Positions 9,440 through 18,404 of a stretch of DNA of 64,000 bases are shown one piece after another. Origin of the DNA: Alphaproteobacteria bacterium (lineage in GTDB: Bacteria > Pseudomonadota > Alphaproteobacteria > Rhodobacterales > Rhodobacteraceae); contig JAUHVR010000001.1 of the NCBI GenBank assembly GCA_030424865.1, positions 1-64,000 on the forward strand. Direction: 5' to 3'. Under the pieces are notes generated by a model. The model worked only from the letters and a program-made list of their open reading frames with translations. It ran no database searches and was not told where the DNA came from. Position 1 is the first letter of the stretch. The number at the start of each line of letters is the position of its first letter. A program made the translations under genes and the position numbers.

Positions 9440-10888
9440 TCAAGCGGCTGAGCCAATGTTCGAACAGTCAGCTTTGACGATCCGAAGGATATTTGTGGTA
9501 CCGGTGGTGTTCAGCGGGACCCCTGCTGTCACGACAATCGACTCGCGCCCGGCGGCAAAGCCGAGATCTGTCACGGCCTTTGCCGCTGCGATGGCTGCGT
9601 CGCGAAAGCGCGTTACGGGGTCCTGCAACCGCGCATTGGTGCCCCAGAGCAAGGCCAGCGCGCGGGCGGTTTTCACATCAGATGTGACAGCGACCAGCGG
9701 GACCAGGGGCCGCTCGCGCGCAGCGCGGAACGCGGTTGAGCCCGATTGCGTGTGGCAGCAGATGGCCGCGATGGAGCGCGTCTCGGAAATCTCGCGTGCG
9801 GCCACGGTGATCGCATCTGCGTCTGTGTCCTGAGCCTCGCTGCGCGTCCCGGCGATCTGGCGAGCATAAAGCGGGTCAGCTTCGACGCGCCGCGCCACGG
9901 CGTCCATCGTCGCGACGGCCTCGCTTGGGAAGCTGCCAGCGGCGCTTTCGGCGGACAGCATCACCGCATCGGCGCCGTCATAGATCGCGGTTGCCACGTC
10001 ATTCACTTCGGCCCGTGTTGGCACCGGCGCGTTGACCATACTTTCCAGCATCTGGGTGGCGACGATCACCGGCTTGCCCAGCTGGCGGCAGCGCACAATC
10101 AGGTCTTTTTGGATCGGAGGCACCGCCTCGACGGGCATTTCGACGCCCAGATCGCCGCGTGCCACCATGATGCTGTCGGTAACATCAAGGATCTCATCGA
10201 TGCGGGCTACAGCGTTTGGCTTTTCGATCTTCGCCATCAACCGCGCCCGCCCTTTGACAAGTTCGCGGGCCTGCATGATGTCCGCCGCGCGCTGCACGAA
10301 AGAGAGCGCGAGCCAATCGATCCCGAGCTCGCAGAGGAACTCCAAATCCGCTAGATCCTTTTCGGAGAGCGCCGCCAAGGGCAGCTCGACATCAGGCACA
10401 TTGATGCCCTTACGGTCAGAGATCTTGCCGCCGACTTCCACGAGGCATTCGGCGTGATCCTCGTCGCAGTTTTGCACCTTGAGCCGGATAGCGCCGTCGT
10501 TGATCAGAAGCGTCGCGCCAGGCTCAAGTGCCTGGAAAATCTCGGGGTGAGGCATGCCGACGCGCGTGGCAGTCCCGGGGGTCATATCGAGGTCAAGCCG
10601 GAAGGACTGGCCGACTTCCAGAACGTGCCCCGCCCCGTTCTCAAAAGACCCGCAGCGCAGCTTTGGGCCCTGAAGATCACCCAAAATTCCGATGGGTTGC
10701 CCGCGCTCTGCCTCCAGCGCCCGAATGATGCCGTGAATGCGGGTGATGTTCTCGTGCTGGCCGTGGCTCATATTCAGGCGGAACACGTTGGCGCCCGCGT
10801 CCAAGAGTTTTTCGATCGACGCACGATCATTGGACGCAGGGCCGAGGGTGGCCACAATTTTGGTTTTTCTTGGGGTGGGAGCGGTCAT
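9440..10888 (-). CDS. pyk: Pyruvate kinase
   Basis: This 482-residue enzyme converts phosphoenolpyruvate and ADP to pyruvate and ATP. The N-terminus has [12 protein letters not shown], then FRLNMSHG, the catalytic-Lys region [33 protein letters not shown] and [16 protein letters not shown] complete C-terminal allosteric domain follows ([18 protein letters not shown]). The gene sits between the dihydroxyacetone kinase and GAPDH genes and supplies the last, ATP-yielding step of the triose route. Because the kinase at 10949 spends ATP, placing pyk next to it makes energetic sense (inference). Confidence 0.95.
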   Translation of the reverse strand: MTAPTPRKTKIVATLGPASNDRASIEKLLDAGANVFRLNMSHGQHENITRIHGIIRALEAERGQPIGILGDLQGPKLRCGSFENGAGHVLEVGQSFRLDLDMTPGTATRVGMPHPEIFQALEPGATLLINDGAIRLKVQNCDEDHAECLVEVGGKISDRKGINVPDVELPLAALSEKDLADLEFLCELGIDWLALSFVQRAADIMQARELVKGRARLMAKIEKPNAVARIDEILDVTDSIMVARGDLGVEMPVEAVPPIQKDLIVRCRQLGKPVIVATQMLESMVNAPVPTRAEVNDVATAIYDGADAVMLSAESAAGSFPSEAVATMDAVARRVEADPLYARQIAGTRSEAQDTDADAITVAAREISETRSIAAICCHTQSGSTAFRAARERPLVPLVAVTSDVKTARALALLWGTNARLQDPVTRFRDAAIAAAKAVTDLGFAAGRESIVVTAGVPLNTTGTTNILRIVKADCSNIGSAA

Positions 10889-10948
10889 GGTCTTGGCCTG
10901 ATTTGGACGCGGGCCGCCACAAGGGCGACCCGGGTCAGGTTTCCAGCG

Positions 10949-12571
10949 TTAAACGCTGAGTTCTTCGAAAAGGCGCGCAACGGCTTCGGCACCCGGATCA
11001 ACATGGCCCTTTAGCTGGTCCGCGTTGATGTAAGAGGCGCGGCCCGCTTTCGCGACCAGCATCTCGGCCGTTTTGTTCGCGCCAGCGCGAGCAGCCGCGG
11101 CGGCTTTCGGCAGACCTTCGGCAAGCGCGGTCAGCGCAGGATCAAGCGCATCGACCATCGTGCGGTCCCCCAGCTTGGCGCCGCCGATTTCCTGCATCCG
11201 CCGCAAACCTGCCTCCAGCGCTTCGCGCATGGTCATGCCGCTCGAGGCCGCATCACCAGCGGCTGCGAACATGATCGCCAGCAAAACGCCGGACGAGCCG
11301 CCCATGGTTTCGCTCAGCTCTTGGCCAATGGCACGATAAAGCTGCGTGTGGTCGGCCAGCGGCAGGCGGTCCATCGCCTTGATCAAGGCGCGCGAAGCAC
11401 CAGCAAGGGTCGAGCCAGTGTCGCCATCGCCGGATTTGGCATCAAGCGCGTTCAGATCTGCCTCGGACGCGATCAAGAGCTCGCAACATTTGGTCAGGAA
11501 TTCACGCGTTTCCTTGTGATCCGACGCAAGCGGCTTGATGGGCTTCAACCCATCGGGAAGGTCGACAACCTCAACCTGCGCCAGCGCATTGACGCCGGGC
11601 CACGCCGCGAGCGGGGTGGCCGCCTGCAGAGCCTCGACGTCTTCGGCGTTCGCTGGGAAGAGCGACAAAGAGAAGCCGCGCATCGCCAGCGACGTAACCA
11701 TCGCGGCGGGCCCAACAGTGAATTTGATGCTGCCCGCAATTTCCGACTGCGCAAGCTCGTGCGACAGCACGGACATTTCCAGCACCGACGCGCCGCCCAG
11801 ATTGTTCAGCAAGGCCACGTGTTCTTTGTTGAGGTCGATCTCTGACTTCAGCTTCTCGACGACCTTTGCCATCGCGTCTTTGGCGCTGCTATAATCGACT
11901 TGCTCGACGCCCGCTTCACCATGGATGCCCAAGCCAAGCTCGGCTTTGCCGTCCGGGATGCGGTCTTCTTTTGGTGCACCCGGCACCGTGCAGGTGTCGA
12001 GGCTCATTCCAATGGTTTTAGTGCCAGCGATCACACGCTTGGCCGCTGCGGTGACGTCCTCGTGGGAGGCACCGTTTTCAGCCAACGCACCGGCGATCTT
12101 GTGCACGAACACCGTACCAGCGACACCGCGAGCCTGAGGCAGTTCAGGCAGCGCGATGTCGTCATCGACGATCACCATTTCGACCTTCAGGCCGAAGGCG
12201 CGCGCACGCTCGGCCGCAAGGCCAAAGTTCAGGCGGTCGCCGGTATAGTTCTTGACGATCAGCACGCAGCCCGCCTCGCCGGTGACGGCCAGAATGCCCG
12301 CCAGAACCGCATCGACCGAAGGCGATGCAAAGACGTCGCCGCAAACGGCAGCAGTCAGCATCCCCTCGCCGACGAAACCGGCATGTGCTGGTTCATGGCC
12401 CGAGCCACCGCCAGAGACCAAAGCAACTTTGCTTTTGTCCCAATCGTTGCGCACCAACACACGGATATGTGGGTAGCCATCCAGGCGCGCCAACCGCCCA
12501 CCGGAATTGGCGATGACACCGTCAATCGCCTCTTGAACGATGTCTTCTTTCTTATTGATAAACTGTGACAC
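10949..12571 (-). CDS. dhaK: ATP-dependent dihydroxyacetone kinase (fused DhaK-DhaL)
   Basis: This 540-residue single-chain kinase phosphorylates dihydroxyacetone (often also glyceraldehyde) to the triose phosphate. The DAK1 domain (about 1-340) has GGGSGHEPAHAGFVG at 54-68 and the covalent substrate-binding His217 in GIHGEAG. The DAK2 nucleotide domain (about 355-540) has the Mg-ATP motif DAKSGDGDTG at 377-386 and GGSSG. Fusion of both domains marks the ATP-dependent class rather than the PTS-dependent DhaKLM type. The start is GTG 12571 after AGGGAGG. It follows the ABC transporter genes by 14 bp and is the strongest clue that the operon handles dihydroxyacetone or a compound converted to it. 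Confidence 0.93.
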   Translation of the reverse strand: MSQFINKKEDIVQEAIDGVIANSGGRLARLDGYPHIRVLVRNDWDKSKVALVSGGGSGHEPAHAGFVGEGMLTAAVCGDVFASPSVDAVLAGILAVTGEAGCVLIVKNYTGDRLNFGLAAERARAFGLKVEMVIVDDDIALPELPQARGVAGTVFVHKIAGALAENGASHEDVTAAAKRVIAGTKTIGMSLDTCTVPGAPKEDRIPDGKAELGLGIHGEAGVEQVDYSSAKDAMAKVVEKLKSEIDLNKEHVALLNNLGGASVLEMSVLSHELAQSEIAGSIKFTVGPAAMVTSLAMRGFSLSLFPANAEDVEALQAATPLAAWPGVNALAQVEVVDLPDGLKPIKPLASDHKETREFLTKCCELLIASEADLNALDAKSGDGDTGSTLAGASRALIKAMDRLPLADHTQLYRAIGQELSETMGGSSGVLLAIMFAAAGDAASSGMTMREALEAGLRRMQEIGGAKLGDRTMVDALDPALTALAEGLPKAAAAARAGANKTAEMLVAKAGRASYINADQLKGHVDPGAEAVARLFEELSV

Positions 12572-12585
12572 GAGTATCCTCCCTG

Positions 12586-13581
12586 TTACCGTTGTCTCGC
12601 GCCTGAGGCGTCGAAGAAGAACGGATTTTTTGGCTGAATGGCGACGATGTCACCGGCCTTAAGTTCCGTATGTGCATCCGTGACCGTGATGATGTCATGG
12701 TTCCGGAAATTCAGGTGCAGACGTGTTTGATCGCCCAAATGTTCCACCCGTGACACGATGCTGTCTGCGCCCGAGCCCTGTTCAATCTGCTCCGGCCGCA
12801 AGCCGATACTCTTGGCGCCCGTTGGCGCATGGCCAAACAGATCGGCTGGCAAGATGTTGATACGGGGTTGGCCCAAGCGGCTTGCCGCGTAAACACTCAC
12901 GGGATCCTCGTAGATCTCGCGCGGAGACCCGAACTGAACCAGTTTCCCTTCATCCAGAACGCCCACATGCGTTGCCATCGTCATCGCTTCAATCTGATCG
13001 TGTGTCACATAAAGCAATGTTGCGCCAGAATTGGCCTGGATGCTCTTGAGCTCGATCCGCAGATCAGAGCGCAGCTTTGCGTCCAAAGAGCTCAGCGGTT
13101 CGTCCATCAGATAGACCGACGGATCACGGACAAGGGCGCGTCCGATCGAAACGCGCTGCATTTCGCCACCCGACAACGCCGTCGCCTTGTTGTCGAGCTT
13201 GTGCGCAATTTGCAAGATCTCGGCGACATCCTTCACCTTCTTCTCAATAATGTCAGCAGGTGTCTTCAGCAGCGGCGATTTCATTGGGAACGCCAGGTTC
13301 TCTCGTACCGTCAAGTGCGGGTAGAGCGAGTACTGCTGGAACACCATCGCCACGTTGCGCTGCGCCGGGGTCAGGCCGTTCATCGACTGGCCGCCAATGA
13401 AGACCTCGCCCTGATCCGGGGCCTCAAGGCCCGAAACCATACGCAGGGTCGTGGTCTTGCCTGCGCCGGTGGGGCCAAGCAGGACAACAAATGCGCCATC
13501 GGGAATGGTCATCGACACATTGTCGAGCGCGGTCACGTCTCCATAGCGGCGGGTAACGTTATTTAGGACTACCTCAGCCAT
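12586..13581 (-). CDS. ABC transporter ATPase (second of a pair), triose/polyol importer
   Basis: This 331-residue CUT1-type nucleotide-binding subunit has Walker A GPTGAGKTT, Q-loop FQQYSLYPHL, signature LSGGEMQRVSIGRA, Walker B VYLMDEPLSSLD and the switch His in YVTHDQIEAM. A C-terminal OB-type regulatory domain follows (SIGLRPEQIEQG). Its start overlaps the preceding ATPase gene by 8 bp, so the two are translationally coupled and probably form a heterodimer, as in the GlpS/GlpT pair of glycerol importers. The LSGGEMQR signature differs from the partner's LSGGDRQR. Confidence 0.9.
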   Translation of the reverse strand: MAEVVLNNVTRRYGDVTALDNVSMTIPDGAFVVLLGPTGAGKTTTLRMVSGLEAPDQGEVFIGGQSMNGLTPAQRNVAMVFQQYSLYPHLTVRENLAFPMKSPLLKTPADIIEKKVKDVAEILQIAHKLDNKATALSGGEMQRVSIGRALVRDPSVYLMDEPLSSLDAKLRSDLRIELKSIQANSGATLLYVTHDQIEAMTMATHVGVLDEGKLVQFGSPREIYEDPVSVYAASRLGQPRINILPADLFGHAPTGAKSIGLRPEQIEQGSGADSIVSRVEHLGDQTRLHLNFRNHDIITVTDAHTELKAGDIVAIQPKNPFFFDASGARQR

Positions 13582-14671
13582 GATTCAGCACCCCCTCATT
13601 TGCTTCTGACAGCAATGCGCTGCCTTTGTCCGCGTCAAACACGGTCAGTGTCCGCGCATCCAGATCGAGACCGGTTGAAACCCCGGTTTTGACGCTGACG
13701 TCGGACGCGATCCGCGCCTTCACGTCGCCATAGGCCGTCCGAACGGTGACAATCTGCGTTGTGCCCAGATATTCGGTCGCAAGAACCTCGCCGCGCACCT
13801 GGCCTGCATCACTGAGGCGCACATGCTCGGGGCGGACACCCAATGCAAGTTCACCGCTTGTCCCGGCGCGCAATTCGGGGACGCTGATCTCAGAGTCGCC
13901 GAGCTTCACCGAGGTTGCTCCAGTGCCGGCCATCCCGCTGAACTTCAGGAAGTTCATAGGGGGCGACCCCAGGAAGTTCGCAACAAACATGGTTGCGGGC
14001 CAGTCGTAGATGTCCTGCGGCACACCAAACTGCTCAACAACACCGTGGTTCATAACGACGATCTTGTCACCCATCTGCATGGCTTCCAGCTGGTCATGGG
14101 TCACGTAAACCGTGGTTGCGTTCATACGGTCGTGCAGTGCCCGCAATTCTTCGGACATATGTTCCCGGAACTCTGCATCAAGCGCACCCAGTGGCTCGTC
14201 CATGAAGAAGGCTTTGGGGTCACGTACAATCGCACGGCCCAAGGCAACGCGCTGGCGGTCACCGCCAGACAGACCGCCCACGGGCTTGTTCAGAATGTCC
14301 GTGATGCCGAGGATCTCTGCGATCTCTCCAACCTTCTTTTTGACCGCATCTTTGGGCATCCCCTGGCTCAGCAGAGGATAGCTGATGTTCTTACCAACAT
14401 TCATATGTGGGTACAAAGCGAACATCTGGAACACAAAGGCGATATCACGCTGGCTTGCAGGCTTTTGGCCCACTTCTTCGCCGTCGATGTAGATCTCTCC
14501 CGAAGTGGGCAGTTCGAGACCTGCCATCATCCTGAGTGTCGTGGTCTTACCGCAGCCCGAGGGGCCCAGCAGCATGAAGAATTCGCCATCTTCGATGGTA
14601 AACGTTGAAGACTGAACAGCCGTAAACGTCCCGAATTCCTTGCGCACATTCTCAATTCGTATCTGTGCCAT
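13574..14671 (-). CDS. ABC transporter ATPase (first of a pair), triose/polyol importer
   Basis: This 365-residue CUT1-type ATPase has Walker A GPSGCGKTT, Q-loop FQMFALYPHM, signature LSGGDRQRVALGRA, Walker B AFFMDEPLGALDA and switch His in YVTHDQLEAM. A C-terminal TOBE-like domain follows (LALGVRPEHVRLS). Two ATPase genes per importer is the arrangement of the rhizobial glycerol system GlpSTPQUV, not of the single-MalK sugar systems. It starts 6 bp after the small membrane gene and overlaps the next ATPase gene. Confidence 0.9.
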   Translation of the reverse strand: MAQIRIENVRKEFGTFTAVQSSTFTIEDGEFFMLLGPSGCGKTTTLRMMAGLELPTSGEIYIDGEEVGQKPASQRDIAFVFQMFALYPHMNVGKNISYPLLSQGMPKDAVKKKVGEIAEILGITDILNKPVGGLSGGDRQRVALGRAIVRDPKAFFMDEPLGALDAEFREHMSEELRALHDRMNATTVYVTHDQLEAMQMGDKIVVMNHGVVEQFGVPQDIYDWPATMFVANFLGSPPMNFLKFSGMAGTGATSVKLGDSEISVPELRAGTSGELALGVRPEHVRLSDAGQVRGEVLATEYLGTTQIVTVRTAYGDVKARIASDVSVKTGVSTGLDLDARTLTVFDADKGSALLSEANEGVLNHG

Positions 14672-14677
14672 TTCAAC

Positions 14678-14866
14678 TTACTCCGGGAAGTGACTGACGA
14701 TGATAAACATCACCGTGCCGATCAGTGTGACAATGAAGGAGTATGTGAACAATCCGAGCAAGAATGGCTGCATAAGCATGACCACACCCAGTGCGATAAG
14801 GATTGAAGCCAACATCTCCCAAGGGCCGCGGCGGAGCCGCAGCAATCCGATGATAAAAGCACTCAT
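14678..14866 (-). CDS. Small two-helix membrane protein of the ABC operon (GlpU-like position)
   Basis: This 62-residue protein has two strongly hydrophobic spans (residues about 18-36 and 40-58: MLASILIALGVVMLMQ and FTYSFIVTLIGTVMFIIVS). Its ATG overlaps the upstream permease stop by 4 bp. The position between permeases and ATPases matches GlpU (DUF2160) of glycerol ABC operons, though this protein is shorter than I remember for that family. It may be an accessory subunit of the permease complex. Neither function nor homology is certain from the sequence alone. Confidence 0.7.
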   Translation of the reverse strand: MSAFIIGLLRLRRGPWEMLASILIALGVVMLMQPFLLGLFTYSFIVTLIGTVMFIIVSHFPE

Positions 14867-15801
14867 TTGCGTACCGCTCCGAATGTGATCCCACGCAGCA
14901 GGTGCTTGCGCAGAAGGATTGTGAAGACCATGACCGGCACAAGGAAGATCGTCGCACCAGCGGCAACCGCGGGCCAGTCCTTGCCGCCAACCCCGATGAT
15001 CGTTGGAATGAACGGAGGTGCGGTTTGCGCTGTGCCCGAGGTGAGCAGGACAGCAAAGGCGTATTCGTTCCAGGCAAAGATCAGGCAGAAGATCGCGGTC
15101 GAAGCGATGCCGGTGGCGGCCTGTGGCAGAACCACTTTGTAGAAGGCCTGGAACCGGGTGTAGCCGTCGATCAGCGCGGCCTCTTCATACTCGACCGGGA
15201 TCTCGTCGATGAAGCCTTTCAGCAGCCAGACCGAGAGCGAGAGGTTCACCGCAGTATAAAGCAGGATCATCCCCAGATGCGTATCGTTCAGGCCAAGGTT
15301 GCGGAACATCAGGAAGATCGGGATCGCGACCGCGATTGGCGGCATCATCCGGGTCGAAAGGATGAAGAACAGCAGATCGTCTTTCAGCGGCACCCGGAAC
15401 CGGCTGAAGGCATAAGCCGCCGCAGTTCCCAAGACCATACACAGGATGGTCGAGCCAAATCCGATGATGACCGAGTTCAAGAAGCGCTCGCCGTAGCGCG
15501 AGGGGCCAGAGATGGTTTGGCCTTTCTCGCGCACCAGCTCTTCGTACCAGGTCTCAGCAGGCGGCAGCTCGGCCATGGCGTCTTCGTTGACCCGCGTCCG
15601 GCTGGTGAAGAGGTTCACATAGCCTTCGACGGAGGGTTCGAACACAACCTTCGGCGGATATGCAATCGCGTCCTCTGGTGACTTAAAGCCCGTCGCAATG
15701 ATCCACAGAAGTGGGATGATGGTGATGACCGCGTACAGGACAACGGCGATTCCGGCGAACCACTTCGTCCGATTGGTCGGCTCTGTGACAGAAAAGCTCA
15801 T
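14863..15801 (-). CDS. ABC transporter inner-membrane permease 2 (MalG/GlpQ-like)
   Basis: This 312-residue permease has six predicted membrane spans and a periplasmic insertion (residues about 50-110) before the core. The cytoplasmic EAA loop that docks the ATPase is clear (YEEAALIDGYTRFQAFYKVVLP). It is the second of two permease genes and overlaps the first by 4 bp (ATGA), so the heterodimer is made by coupled translation. It belongs to the carbohydrate/polyol CUT1 class. Confidence 0.9.
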   Translation of the reverse strand: MSFSVTEPTNRTKWFAGIAVVLYAVITIIPLLWIIATGFKSPEDAIAYPPKVVFEPSVEGYVNLFTSRTRVNEDAMAELPPAETWYEELVREKGQTISGPSRYGERFLNSVIIGFGSTILCMVLGTAAAYAFSRFRVPLKDDLLFFILSTRMMPPIAVAIPIFLMFRNLGLNDTHLGMILLYTAVNLSLSVWLLKGFIDEIPVEYEEAALIDGYTRFQAFYKVVLPQAATGIASTAIFCLIFAWNEYAFAVLLTSGTAQTAPPFIPTIIGVGGKDWPAVAAGATIFLVPVMVFTILLRKHLLRGITFGAVRK

Positions 15802-16742
15802 CTTTCTTTTACCTTATTCAGGGCTTTCACGTAGATCGCAGCGAGGCCGAACACGGTCACAAACAGGATGACTGCGTAGGCGGACGAGTAGCCGGTGCGC
15901 CATTTCTCAAAGGCTTCCCGCTTCAGATCGATGGAGGTGAGTGTTGTGATGTTGCCCGGACCGCCGCCGGTCAACTGGACCACAAGGTCGAACATTTTGA
16001 AGTTTTCGATGCCCCGGAAGAGGACCGCCAGCATCAGGAAGGGCAGCGCCATGGGGATGGTGATCGTCCAGAACTGCCGCCATTTGCTGGCGCGGTCACA
16101 TTCCGCCGCCTCATAGATTGAGTCTGGAATGGATCGCAGGCCCGCCAGACAAATCAGCATCACAAACGGCGTCCACATCCAGGTATCGGCAATCACAATC
16201 GCCCAGGGCGCTAGATTAACGTCTCCGATCATCGAGAAACTGGAGGGGTCCGCGCCGGTAAAGAACGCGACCACGTAGTTAAAGAGACCAATCTGCGGCT
16301 GATAGAGGAACGTCCAAAAGTTGCCGACCACCGCCGGGGACAACATCATCGGGAAGACGATGATGGTTGTCCAAAGGTCGTTGCCCTTGAACTTCTTGTT
16401 GATCAGATAAGCCAGCGTGAAGCCAATCAGAACCTGCAGGACAATCGTCCAGATCAGAAAATGCGCCGTCGCCTGCATTGTGCTCCAGATGTCTGGATCG
16501 TTCAGGATACGCTCGTAGTTTCGCAGTCCGACCCATTCGACGTCATTGTTGGGCCGGTTCACCCGGTAGTTGGTGAAGCTCAGGCGGATCGTCCAGATCA
16601 GAGGAAAGATGTTGACCGCAAGAAGCAGGAAGATGGTTGGAGCAACGAAGATCCAAGCAATCGTCCGATCTGAGAGGCCCCTGATCTTCTGGGCTACCGG
16701 CTCTGGCGTTGCTTTTGCAGCAGCAGTGACTGGGTTTGCCAT
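15798..16742 (-). CDS. ABC transporter inner-membrane permease 1 (MalF/GlpP-like)
   Basis: This 314-residue permease begins with a short cytoplasmic tail and a first span (IAWIFVAPTIFLLLAVNIFPL), the usual CUT1 opening, followed by five more spans. The EAA docking loop reads YEAAECDRASKWRQFWTITIP. It follows the binding-protein gene after a 156-bp gap containing a stable hairpin, and overlaps permease 2. Confidence 0.9.
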   Translation of the reverse strand: MANPVTAAAKATPEPVAQKIRGLSDRTIAWIFVAPTIFLLLAVNIFPLIWTIRLSFTNYRVNRPNNDVEWVGLRNYERILNDPDIWSTMQATAHFLIWTIVLQVLIGFTLAYLINKKFKGNDLWTTIIVFPMMLSPAVVGNFWTFLYQPQIGLFNYVVAFFTGADPSSFSMIGDVNLAPWAIVIADTWMWTPFVMLICLAGLRSIPDSIYEAAECDRASKWRQFWTITIPMALPFLMLAVLFRGIENFKMFDLVVQLTGGGPGNITTLTSIDLKREAFEKWRTGYSSAYAVILFVTVFGLAAIYVKALNKVKER

Positions 16743-16826
16743 TTCAATACTTATCCTTCATCGCGAACACGCACATAGGCGCCTGCAAAGTGTTTTGGTG
16801 TTCGTCATTTGTTGGGTTTATGTCCC

Positions 16827-16852
16827 CGGGCACCGCCTCATCGGCGGGCCCG
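16827..16852 (-). promoter_or_regulatory. GC-rich hairpin between the binding-protein and permease genes
   Basis: CGGGC and CCGCC (minus-strand order) pair with GGCGG and GCCCG to form about 10 bp with a single bulged base and a GATGA loop. Hairpins at this place commonly stabilise the upstream binding-protein message and reduce downstream expression, giving excess binding protein. No T-run follows. Confidence 0.55.
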
Positions 16853-16898
16853 AGGTAGGTTGTCGGCCCGAAAAGTTCAGGCTGACAGGGAGGAGCCT

Positions 16899-18215
16899 TT
16901 AAAGCTTGCCTTCGTCTTCGAAGGTTTCGGTCCAGTCTTTGACCAAACCGTCAAGCGCTTCTTGTGCGGTGCCGTCGCCCGCAATCACGTAGTTGTGGAT
17001 GCGCTCTTGCATGGACAGCAGAAGCTCAGCAAAGGCTGGCTCGGCCCAGAAGTCCTTCACGATGGCCATGGAGTCCAGGAAGGTCTGCGCGTAAGGCTGG
17101 CTGTCAGCAAAACCGGGCGCTTCGACCACAGCGCGCATCGCCGATGCACCGCCCATGTCCCACCAGCGCTGCTGGATCTCAGGCTGCGCGAACCACTTGA
17201 TGTACTCAAGCGCGGCGTCCTGGTTCTCCGAGTAGGACACAACCGAGATGCCTTGCCCACCCAGCTGGGCGAACTGGCCGGCGGGGCCAGCGGGATTCGC
17301 GAAGTAGCCAGACTTGCCGCCACCCACGTTCGGGTCAGCTTCAACGCCGGGCCAGATGAAGGCGAAGTTCATCTGCAGAGCAACCTGGCCGGACTTATAG
17401 GCGTCGATGTTCTCTCCCATGTACCAGTTCGACGAACCGGGAGGGGTGCCTACGTCATAGAGCGCCTTGTAGAACTCAAGGCCGGCAACAGCTTCTGCGC
17501 TGTTGACAAAACCTTCCATCTCGTAGGGGTTCTCGGGGTTGTTGAACTCGAAGCCATAGCCATAAAGCGCGTTGGTCACGCCCATCGTGATGCCTTCGGA
17601 CCCACGCTCGGTGTAGATCGCGGCGCCGTAGACGGTCTTGCCGTCGATTTCGCGGCCCTGGAAGAACTCAGCGATGTCTTTCAATTCGCCCAACGTGGCG
17701 GGAACACCCAAATCACGGCCATACTTTTCCTTGAACTCGGCCTGAATCTCGGGACGCTCGAACCAGTCCTTGCGGTAGGTCCAGCCCACAACGTCAGCAT
17801 AGGCCGGCAGCGCCCAATAGTTTGGCGTATTCTTTGGCCATTCGGCATAGCCGGTCACGGTCGCGGGCAGGAAGTCCCCCATGTCGATGCCGTTGGCGTC
17901 AAAGAAGTCGTTCATCTTGACATAGTGGCCATTTTCAGCGCTGCCGCCGATCCATTGGCTGTCGCCGATCATCAGGTCGCACAGCTGCCCGCCCGAGTTC
18001 AGCTCGTTCAGCATCCGGTCCGCAAAGTTGGGCCAAGGCACAAACTCAAAGTTCATGTTGTGGCCAGACTGCGCCTCGAAATCTTTGCTCAGCTCAACCA
18101 ATGCGTTGGCCGGATCCCAAGCTGCCCAGCACAGCGTCAGGTCTGCTGCTTGCGCCACCGAGCCGGTGGCCAAAAGTGCTGCAGCAGCAGCAGAACACGT
18201 CAGTTTGGTCTTCAT
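16899..18215 (-). CDS. ABC transporter periplasmic substrate-binding protein (family 1)
   Basis: A 438-residue exported binding protein with a signal peptide ending near residue 23 (ATGSVAQA), then a mature start ADLTLCWAAWDPANALVELSK typical of extracellular solute-binding family 1. It carries many Trp/Tyr residues suited to carbohydrate or polyol binding (SQWIGGSAENGHYVK, NYWALPAYADVVGW). It is the first gene of the operon, with a strong GGGAGGAG site, downstream of two palindromic LacI operators. The substrate is inferred as dihydroxyacetone, glycerol or a related C3 compound from the co-transcribed kinase and glycolytic genes. No glycerol kinase or glycerol dehydrogenase gene is present, which favours dihydroxyacetone over glycerol. 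Confidence 0.88.
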   Translation of the reverse strand: MKTKLTCSAAAAALLATGSVAQAADLTLCWAAWDPANALVELSKDFEAQSGHNMNFEFVPWPNFADRMLNELNSGGQLCDLMIGDSQWIGGSAENGHYVKMNDFFDANGIDMGDFLPATVTGYAEWPKNTPNYWALPAYADVVGWTYRKDWFERPEIQAEFKEKYGRDLGVPATLGELKDIAEFFQGREIDGKTVYGAAIYTERGSEGITMGVTNALYGYGFEFNNPENPYEMEGFVNSAEAVAGLEFYKALYDVGTPPGSSNWYMGENIDAYKSGQVALQMNFAFIWPGVEADPNVGGGKSGYFANPAGPAGQFAQLGGQGISVVSYSENQDAALEYIKWFAQPEIQQRWWDMGGASAMRAVVEAPGFADSQPYAQTFLDSMAIVKDFWAEPAFAELLLSMQERIHNYVIAGDGTAQEALDGLVKDWTETFEDEGKL

Positions 18216-18283
18216 AGAGAAGCTCCTCCCTTGGGGTTTTATCGCAGCTCCCCGCTGCGAATCGTTAACACAGCCTTGGTACG

Positions 18284-18299
18284 TGAGACACGTGCCTCA
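18284..18299. promoter_or_regulatory. LacI operator O1 in the divergent triose-operon/lacI region
   Basis: TGAGACACGTGCCTCA, a near-perfect 16-bp palindrome centred on CACGTG, 69 bp upstream of the binding-protein ATG. It is the exact reverse complement of the copy at 18314-18329. Confidence 0.75.
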
Positions 18300-18313
18300 T
18301 TGCAAGAGATTTC

Positions 18314-18329
18314 TGAGGCACGTGTCTCA
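18314..18329. promoter_or_regulatory. LacI operator O2 in the divergent triose-operon/lacI region
   Basis: TGAGGCACGTGTCTCA, the inverted copy of O1, with start-to-start spacing of 30 bp. TTGCAAGAG (18300-18308) and CTCTTGCAA (18333-18341) form a further inverted pair interleaved with the operators and may supply -35-like elements for the divergent promoters. Confidence 0.75.
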
Positions 18330-18404
18330 CGGCTCTTGCAAACAGACGAAACTTAAGCGAGTATTTCCTTGAAAAATTGGTCATCTGGAGGAGAGGACCA
18401 AGGC

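Noticed and set aside
16809-18356. A 515-residue plus-strand open frame
   Set aside because: It is antisense to the ABC binding-protein gene, which has a signal peptide, family motifs and an RBS.
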